Of a stretch of 19,921 nt of DNA, positions 15,843-19,921 are shown one piece after another; the stretch's first letter is position 1; every line of letters begins with the position of its first letter. The notes below the pieces were generated by a model. The model searched no databases. It saw nothing but the letters and a program-made list of their open reading frames with translations, and had not been told where the DNA came from. The stretch lies in contig WTGT01000058.1 in assembly GCA_011523445.1 (NCBI GenBank), positions 1 to 19,921 of the forward strand, written 5' to 3'. The position numbers and the translations under genes were made by a program. This DNA comes from Paracoccaceae bacterium (GTDB lineage Bacteria > Pseudomonadota > Alphaproteobacteria > Rhodobacterales > Rhodobacteraceae).

Positions 15843-15970
15843 CGTACGGAAGTCATTTGCAGCAGTAGTGATTCATACCTTGGCCATGTTTTTCCGGATG
15901 GTCCAAAACCAACCGGCTAAGATATTACATCAACAGAGCAGTTTTAAAATTCGATCTTGAAGAATCTTAG
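15843..15970 (+). pseudogene. msrB: Decayed 3' fragment of msrB
   Basis: Matches codons 91 to the end of the intact msrB. It keeps RTEVIC and LGHVFPDGPKPTG, but the zinc pair CNMC has become CSSS, and a one-base loss right after PKPTG creates a TAA (15918-15920) and shifts the frame, so the catalytic RYC is gone. It cannot encode a working reductase. The frame is open upstream to an ATG at 15765, making a 51-codon ORF whose first 26 codons resemble nothing I know; this is probably chance. Confidence 0.9.
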
Positions 15971-16011
15971 TTATCAAACTGTCTTTCTGCAGGAGCAATC
16001 AGTGCACCTGA
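15843..16011. repeat. Right copy of the msrB/bamE junction direct repeat
   Basis: Partner of 11590-11759. Here the bamE 3' end is intact and functional while the msrB part is broken. Homology ends inside bamE near 16011 (TGCACCTGAC) and begins near CGTACGGAAG at 15843. The 15605-15966 interval therefore holds only the proX terminator and this msrB remnant; no intact gene. Confidence 0.9.
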
Positions 16012-16428
16012 CCCGAAGTTTCCAAAACTTCTGAGGATCTGCTGAATTACCGACAATCTACCTTCATAGGTCTTTGTAACTCTCTGGGTAAATCTGACGG
16101 TTCTGCCGTTTTCCAAGCCAAGAGTCTCTACGTTGGCCAAGGTATCATTTCCGTCAAATGACAAAACCACGACATTCCTTTCCGTAGTTTCAGCTTTGCG
16201 AATACCTCGATTGAATTGTTTTGTCTCGATGTAGACCCAAGTCGTTCCGTACTCCTCATTTACAAAGGCCGGGTTACCTATGTTACTCAGAACATCCTCG
16301 GTTGTTGTTTCTCCAACTTCAAGGGTACTCAATTCCGCTTCGGAGGGGATATATCCATGCCGAGTTGTAATCCCGGAACATGACGCAAGGAAGAATACTA
16401 ACAAGATAAATATTACGTTTCGTACCAT
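15967..16428 (-). CDS. bamE: Outer membrane protein assembly factor BamE (SmpA/OmlA lipoprotein)
   Basis: Lipoprotein subunit of the BAM complex that folds beta-barrel proteins into the outer membrane. The 153-residue precursor has a signal peptide with lipobox LASC, lipidated Cys at 17, followed by HGYIPSEAELSTLEVGETTTEDVLSNIGNPAF and YGTTWVYIE, the typical SmpA/OmlA pattern in which a short helix pair precedes a beta-sheet. The C-terminal tail (GSGALIAPAERQFDN) lies in the right-hand repeat and is duplicated as a stub next to msrB. bamE divergent from DUF177, with rpmF-plsX-fabH beyond, is a common alphaproteobacterial arrangement. The ATG at 16428 places the hydrophobic core correctly. No terminator was found after its stop. 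Confidence 0.9.
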   Translation of the reverse strand: MVRNVIFILLVFFLASCSGITTRHGYIPSEAELSTLEVGETTTEDVLSNIGNPAFVNEEYGTTWVYIETKQFNRGIRKAETTERNVVVLSFDGNDTLANVETLGLENGRTVRFTQRVTKTYEGRLSVIQQILRSFGNFGSGALIAPAERQFDN

Positions 16429-16464
16429 TGTTTTTCCAATCGTAGAGGGTCCCTGAGTTTAATT

Positions 16465-16486
16465 TATTGTTATGAATCTTTGTCAA
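16465..16486 (-). promoter_or_regulatory. Candidate bamE promoter
   Basis: On the minus strand a perfect TTGACA (+ strand 16481-16486) lies about 55 bp upstream of the bamE start, with only AT-rich, poorly matching -10 hexamers (TAAATT, ATTAAA) 14-17 bp further on. The rest of the 368-bp spacer 16429-16796 is very AT-rich with small dyads such as TGATATATCA. I see no gene or RNA in it; a 73-codon ORF (16480-16701) looks spurious. Confidence 0.3.
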
Positions 16487-16796
16487 TTGACTCAAATTTA
16501 CCAAGTATCAATTTATGCTTTATGATCATAATTTGGAATAAAACCCTAAACCTAATTCCAATTTATAAACTAAATAGGATTTACCTGCTTGATAATCTCA
16601 TGTCAAAAGCGATGATAAACTTGGTCAACATTTGTTATCCCTCATATGTTACCGTACAAATCCACCGAACATATCTTTATTTTGTCCAGATATTGGTCTA
16701 ATTGCATTGGGTGGAATTCAATTTTATCGTGAAACCTTGAGTTATCCTGATATATCACTTATCACAGATATATTGAATTTCATTAACCGTTAAACT

Positions 16797-17354
16797 TTGC
16801 GAAATTTGGTGTCCAAGAAATCTTCACAAAAATACCCTTACTGGAAGAAAATAATCTTCTCCGAATTGAACCGGGACAATAAAAACTGGTTTGGCTTTTA
16901 TCTGAATCAGGCTTCCCGCGCGGATTTGGTCAGGAAACTGGGCATCATTTCAATTGATAATTTCAGATTTCACGGCTACATCAAAGCATCGGGCAAAAAT
17001 GACTGGCATTTGATCGCCTTCCTGAAATCAAGGGTAACTCTCGAATGCCGACTGACCCTAAATCCCTTCCCCCTGTCATTGAACACCAGGGTTGAAAGAA
17101 GATTTATCGCTGATTCCAATCTGCTATCACCCCAGAAGGATTTCTCGATTCCCGAGGATGAAACGCTTGAATTACTTACCCCAACCTATGATCTTTATGA
17201 ACTCGTCAAGGAATCCCTTTTTCTTGAAGTGCCAGATTACCCCACTAGTTCGGATTCAAAGTTTGATTCTTCCATTAATGATGACAATGGTCATATGCGG
17301 GAAAATGACAATCGGGACAACCCCTTTGCTGCCCTTGTCAGAAGCAATTCGTAA
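16797..17354 (+). CDS. DUF177 (YceD-like) family protein
   Basis: Member of the DUF177 family, linked in bacteria and plastids to 23S rRNA accumulation and typically encoded just before rpmF. The recognisable part is LECRLTLNPFPLSLNTRVERRF, which fits the alphaproteobacterial C-x-x-T-L-x-P-F pattern followed by a charged strand; the tail is acidic and Asn/Asp-rich (SSINDDNGHMRENDNRD). At 185 residues it is of usual length. An in-frame stop lies directly before 16797, and the only early starts are TTG 16797, TTG 16806 and GTG 16809, none with a good ribosome site, so the start is uncertain. The family call rests partly on position between bamE and rpmF. Confidence 0.75.
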   Translation: MRNLVSKKSSQKYPYWKKIIFSELNRDNKNWFGFYLNQASRADLVRKLGIISIDNFRFHGYIKASGKNDWHLIAFLKSRVTLECRLTLNPFPLSLNTRVERRFIADSNLLSPQKDFSIPEDETLELLTPTYDLYELVKESLFLEVPDYPTSSDSKFDSSINDDNGHMRENDNRDNPFAALVRSNS

Positions 17355-17426
17355 AATGACATCAAGTAAACCTCAGGTCACTTGAAATTATTCGCTATTG
17401 AATTATTTTTTTGAAGCATCAAAATC

Positions 17427-17474
17427 TGTAGGTGAACCCTACAATTTGGTTATTGATTTGGTTCTTGGGACCAA
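17427..17474 (+). promoter_or_regulatory. Two small hairpins in the rpmF leader
   Basis: TGTAGG-tgaac-CCTACA (17427-17443) and TTGGTTC-ttg-GGACCAA (17458-17474, one G-T pair) sit in the 147-bp gap between DUF177 and rpmF, the second ending 27 bp before the rpmF ATG. Neither has a T-run. They could affect processing or translation of rpmF, as often happens in ribosomal-protein leaders, but no known element is recognised. Confidence 0.3.
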
Positions 17475-17501
17475 TGTTTATGGTATTTTCAGGTAATAGT
17501 T

Positions 17502-17705
17502 ATGGCTGTTCAACAAAACAAAGTTAGTCGTGCACGAAGAAACAAGCGACGGTCCCATGATGCCTTAAAAGCGGGAATATGGGTTGAGTGTGATAATTGT
17601 GGGGAATTGAAACTTCCCTATCACATGTGCCCTGCTTGTGGTTATTATAATGGTAAATCTGTAATGGAAATTGTGGAACCAGAATTTGAGGATGAAGATT
17701 TATAA
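17502..17705 (+). CDS. rpmF: 50S ribosomal protein L32
   Basis: Small basic large-subunit ribosomal protein, 67 residues. MAVQQNKVSRARRNKRRSH is the standard L32 opening (MAVPKxKxSxxRRxxRRSH), and the zinc-ribbon Cys pairs CDNCGE and CPACGYYNG are intact, so this is the zinc-binding form. The acidic tail EPEFEDEDL is slightly longer than usual. An AGG ribosome site lies about 8 bp before the ATG. The order DUF177-rpmF-plsX-fabH is the conserved proteobacterial arrangement linking ribosome and lipid synthesis. Confidence 0.97.
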   Translation: MAVQQNKVSRARRNKRRSHDALKAGIWVECDNCGELKLPYHMCPACGYYNGKSVMEIVEPEFEDEDL

Positions 17706-17755
17706 CTCCAACCTCTTATATTACTTCTGGCAAAAGTAAATTTATAGGGTAGAAA

Positions 17756-18739
17756 ATTACTGTTATTGCTATTGATGCAATGGGAGGAGATCAGGGTCCC
17801 ATTCCCGTTGTTGCCGGTATGGCAAGAGTGGCTAAAAAGGATCCGGATGTAACCTTCGTCGTTCATGGGAACAAAGACGAATTGAAGAAGCGGATAAAAA
17901 AGTACAAATCCCTCACTGACAGATGTGAAATAAAACCCACCACCAAGGTAATCTCCATGGATACCAAGCCGAGTTCCGCCCTTCGAAATGGTAAGGATTC
18001 CTCGATGTGGTCAACCATCGAAACCCTCAAGACCGGTCTTGCCAATGTGGCGATATCCTGTGGAAATACGGGTGCACTGATGGCAACTGCCATGCTCAAT
18101 CTGAAAAAGGCCCCCGGTGTTACCCGACCCGCCATTGCCTGTCTATGCCCCTCGCCCAATGCCAGTGGTTTTAATGTATTGCTGGATGCAGGTGCCGATA
18201 TCAAGGCCGATGAAAAGGATCTACTCTGTTATAGTATCATGGGTTCTAAATTTGCCCAAAATGGTTTACAGTTGAATAAACCCCGTATCGGGCTGTTGAA
18301 TGTGGGAAAAGAATCCCACAAGGGACGGTCGGAAATAAAAGCTGCCTATGACCTCATTGCCGAACATGAGGAGCCGAATGGATATGAGTTCGTAGGATTT
18401 GTCGAAGGTACAGAAATTTTCTCGAACAAGGTTGATGTCATTGTAACCGATGGTTTTACCGGAAACACTGCCATCAAAAGCTCCGAGGGTGCTGCACGGG
18501 TTATAAGGAATCAACTCCGACAGGCCTTTGCCCACACTCTCTTTTCCCGTATTGGCGGCTTTTTTGCCTACACCTCGCTCAGAAGATTTTTCAAGAGAAT
18601 TGATCCAAGAAGGGCAAATGGGGGAGTATTTCTTGGTTTGAATGGCATTGTCATCAAATCCCATGGGGGTTCAGATGCTGTTGGTATTGAGGCAGCAATT
18701 GATCTTGGTGTTAAATTGGCAAGGTCGAAATCTTTTTGA
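17756..18739 (+). CDS. plsX: Phosphate acyltransferase PlsX, probable ATT start
   Basis: Transfers acyl groups from acyl-ACP to phosphate, giving acyl-phosphate for PlsY and phospholipid synthesis; peripheral to the inner membrane. Family motifs are clear: IDAMGGDQGP at the N-terminus, CGNTGALMA, GLLNVGKESHKG, TDGFTGNTAIKSSEG and a C-terminal SHGGSDAVGIEAAI. The first ATG (17780) falls inside the invariant IDAMGGD block and would remove the first beta-strand. In-frame codons upstream read ATT ACT GTT ATT GCT ATT GAT GCA, preceded by an in-frame TAG at 17750, and AGGG lies 6-7 bp before the ATT. ATT at 17756 would give MTVIAIDAMGGD, exactly the usual family start (327 residues). A base error or an internal start at 17780 are the alternatives. 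Confidence 0.88.
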   Translation: MTVIAIDAMGGDQGPIPVVAGMARVAKKDPDVTFVVHGNKDELKKRIKKYKSLTDRCEIKPTTKVISMDTKPSSALRNGKDSSMWSTIETLKTGLANVAISCGNTGALMATAMLNLKKAPGVTRPAIACLCPSPNASGFNVLLDAGADIKADEKDLLCYSIMGSKFAQNGLQLNKPRIGLLNVGKESHKGRSEIKAAYDLIAEHEEPNGYEFVGFVEGTEIFSNKVDVIVTDGFTGNTAIKSSEGAARVIRNQLRQAFAHTLFSRIGGFFAYTSLRRFFKRIDPRRANGGVFLGLNGIVIKSHGGSDAVGIEAAIDLGVKLARSKSF

Positions 18740-18781
18740 TATATTCAGAATGTTTGAACATAATTAGAATTTTGAAATTTA

Positions 18782-19759
18782 ATGGATACCATCAGGTCTG
18801 TTGTAACCGGTACGGGACATTACCTCCCGGAAAATATAGTACCAAACAGCTATTTTGAGGAGTATATAGATACCTCCGATGAGTGGATAACCGCCCGAAC
18901 AGGCATCAAGAGAAGACACTACGCCCCCACCGAAGAAACGACTTCCACGATGGGGATAAAGGCAGCTCGCAAGGCCTTAAAAAACAGTGGTTGCAAGCCC
19001 GAGGACATTGATCTGATCATTTTGGCCACCTCTACTTCTGATCATACCTTTCCATCTACAGCCACACAGATTCAAAATGGTCTGGGTATTACAAGAGGAT
19101 ATGCCTTTGATTTACAGGCAGTCTGCGCCGGTTTTGTTTTTGCCCTGGCCAATGCCAATGCCCTGATTAAATCCGGTGAGGCAACCAAGGCCCTGGTGAT
19201 CGGTTCGGAAACCTTTTCACGCATTTTGGATAAAAATGACCGGACAACCTGTATTTTGTTTGGGGATGGTGCCGGTGCCGTTGTCCTTGAAGGAGCCAAA
19301 ACGACCAATGGTGGTTCTGACAGGGGAATATTGGCGACGGATTTGCATTCCGACGGGAGTTTCAAGGATATTCTTTATGTTGATGGTGGCGTATCCACCA
19401 CCAAGACATCAGGCCATTTACGAATGAAGGGTAAGGAAGTTTTTCGCCATGCAGTTTCAAAACTGGTGAATTCCACTGAACGTGTTATGGAAAAGGCCAA
19501 TGTCACCAGTGCAGAGGTAGATTGGGCAGTGCCCCATCAGGCAAATGTAAGAATCATTCAATCAACTACCCAAAAACTGAAAATACCAATTGAAAAAGTT
19601 GTTGTTACCTTGCAAAACCATGGCAATACTTCAGCTGCCTCAATTCCCATTTCCTTGTCAGTTGCCAACGAGGAAGGCAAATTCAAGAAAGGGGACTTAA
19701 TTCTATCTCATGCTATTGGTGGAGGACTTTGTTGGGGTTCATTCCTTCTGAGATGGTAA
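18782..19759 (+). CDS. fabH: Beta-ketoacyl-ACP synthase III
   Basis: Starts type II fatty-acid synthesis by condensing acetyl-CoA with malonyl-ACP. The 325-residue protein has the KAS III triad: Cys115 in DLQAVCAGF, His252 in VPHQANVRI and Asn282 in NHGNTSAASIP, with the His-Asn spacing of 30 as in E. coli. SDEWITARTGIKRRH near 32-46 is the CoA-binding stretch, and the C-terminus GGGLCWGSFLLRW is of FabH type. It starts 42 bp after plsX; the ribosome site is weak. Co-transcription with plsX is likely. Confidence 0.96.
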   Translation: MDTIRSVVTGTGHYLPENIVPNSYFEEYIDTSDEWITARTGIKRRHYAPTEETTSTMGIKAARKALKNSGCKPEDIDLIILATSTSDHTFPSTATQIQNGLGITRGYAFDLQAVCAGFVFALANANALIKSGEATKALVIGSETFSRILDKNDRTTCILFGDGAGAVVLEGAKTTNGGSDRGILATDLHSDGSFKDILYVDGGVSTTKTSGHLRMKGKEVFRHAVSKLVNSTERVMEKANVTSAEVDWAVPHQANVRIIQSTTQKLKIPIEKVVVTLQNHGNTSAASIPISLSVANEEGKFKKGDLILSHAIGGGLCWGSFLLRW

Positions 19760-19819
19760 AACCATTTCGTTTTGATGTGATTTATTGTTTCCCAAATCAT
19801 CAAATGTCTTTTTCAATTT

Positions 19820-19865
19820 GCATCCATCTGTTAGAATGCATCTACACTTTACATAATCGCAAGGA
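19820..19865 (+). promoter_or_regulatory. Candidate promoter and ribosome site of ihfA
   Basis: A TAGAAT -10-like hexamer (about 19832-19837) lies upstream of the ihfA start without a convincing -35 partner, and AAGGA (19861-19865) is at the right distance from the ATG. The hexamer also overlaps a short dyad TGCAT...ATGCA. Confidence 0.25.
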
Positions 19866-19872
19866 AAAATGA

Positions 19873-19921
19873 ATGGATAATGAAGTACTTACAAAAAATG
19901 ACTTGGTTAAACTTCTTCGTA
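19873..19921 (+). CDS. ihfA: Integration host factor alpha subunit, 3'-truncated by the window edge
   Basis: Only 16 codons are visible: MDNEVLTKNDLVKLLR. LTKNDLVKLL matches the LTKADLVEAL opening of HU/IHF proteins, and ihfA follows fabH in many proteobacteria, so the alpha subunit of the DNA-bending factor is the likely identity. An overlapping ATG four bases earlier (19869) hits a stop after two codons. AAGGA lies 7 bp before the chosen ATG. With so little sequence, an HU gene is not excluded. Confidence 0.65.
   Translation, partial: MDNEVLTKNDLVKLLR

Noticed and set aside
11590..16011. proVWX block as a classical insertion sequence or composite transposon
   Set aside because: No transposase or integrase, no terminal inverted repeats and no short target duplication; the flanking repeats are ends of native housekeeping genes, which points to homologous recombination instead.
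16480..16701. 73-codon ORF in the bamE-DUF177 spacer
   Set aside because: Very AT-rich, hydrophobic low-information translation with no ribosome site; it fits chance in an AT-rich spacer that should hold promoters.
1..19921. CRISPR array, tRNA or rRNA genes, prophage
   Set aside because: No regularly spaced repeats, no cloverleaf with CCA-end pattern, no rRNA-like conserved blocks and no phage-type genes were seen on either strand.

Overview
The window reads as chromosomal DNA of an alphaproteobacterium with a fairly low G+C content and a probably marine or salt-exposed life. The evidence is the gene string bamE / DUF177 / rpmF / plsX / fabH / ihfA at the right end, a gph gene divergent from glmU-glmS in the middle, and a phaA-phaB pair at the left. 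I cannot name the genus. Genes are dense and mostly housekeeping. No tRNA, rRNA, CRISPR array, prophage or transposase was seen.

Layout. (1) 1-1657: the 3' part of an acetyl-CoA acetyltransferase gene (phaA), then phaB; together they make (R)-3-hydroxybutyryl-CoA for polyhydroxybutyrate. (2) 1869-5002, minus strand: gph (2-phosphoglycolate phosphatase), a DegT/DnrJ-type aminotransferase and an isovaleryl-CoA dehydrogenase, closely spaced. (3) 5246-8411: glmU and glmS, which make UDP-GlcNAc for peptidoglycan and LPS. (4) 8606-10022, minus strand: a GPP34-domain protein followed by a ZnuC-like zinc ABC ATPase with no znuA or znuB beside it. (5) 10293-11718: moaA (molybdopterin) and msrB (methionine sulfoxide reductase). 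(6) 11994-15604: a complete proV-proW-proX glycine betaine/proline betaine importer with its own terminator. (7) 15971 to the end: bamE on the minus strand, then rightward DUF177, rpmF, plsX, fabH and the first codons of ihfA (ribosome and fatty-acid/phospholipid synthesis).

The most informative structure is the join between blocks 5, 6 and 7. The proVWX block is flanked by an imperfect direct repeat of about 170 bp (11590-11759 and 15843-16011, roughly 85% identical by hand alignment). Each copy holds the 3' end of msrB running into the 3' end of bamE. The left copy completes an intact msrB and carries a 14-codon bamE stub. The right copy completes an intact bamE and carries a decayed msrB stub. 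The simplest reading is that msrB and bamE once met tail to tail, and that about 4.2 kb carrying the osmoprotectant transporter was inserted there with duplication of the junction, for example by single-crossover integration of a circular DNA from a relative. The transporter genes are visibly richer in G+C and use GCG and CGG codons that the neighbours avoid, which fits acquisition from outside.

Other points: plsX appears to start at an ATT codon, ProW has a long N-terminal extension, and several strong dyads sit in regulatory positions (1682-1710, 5031-5048, 10071-10083, 14613-14630). I found no clearly new multi-gene system; the repeat-flanked osmoprotection insertion is the best candidate for a new observation.
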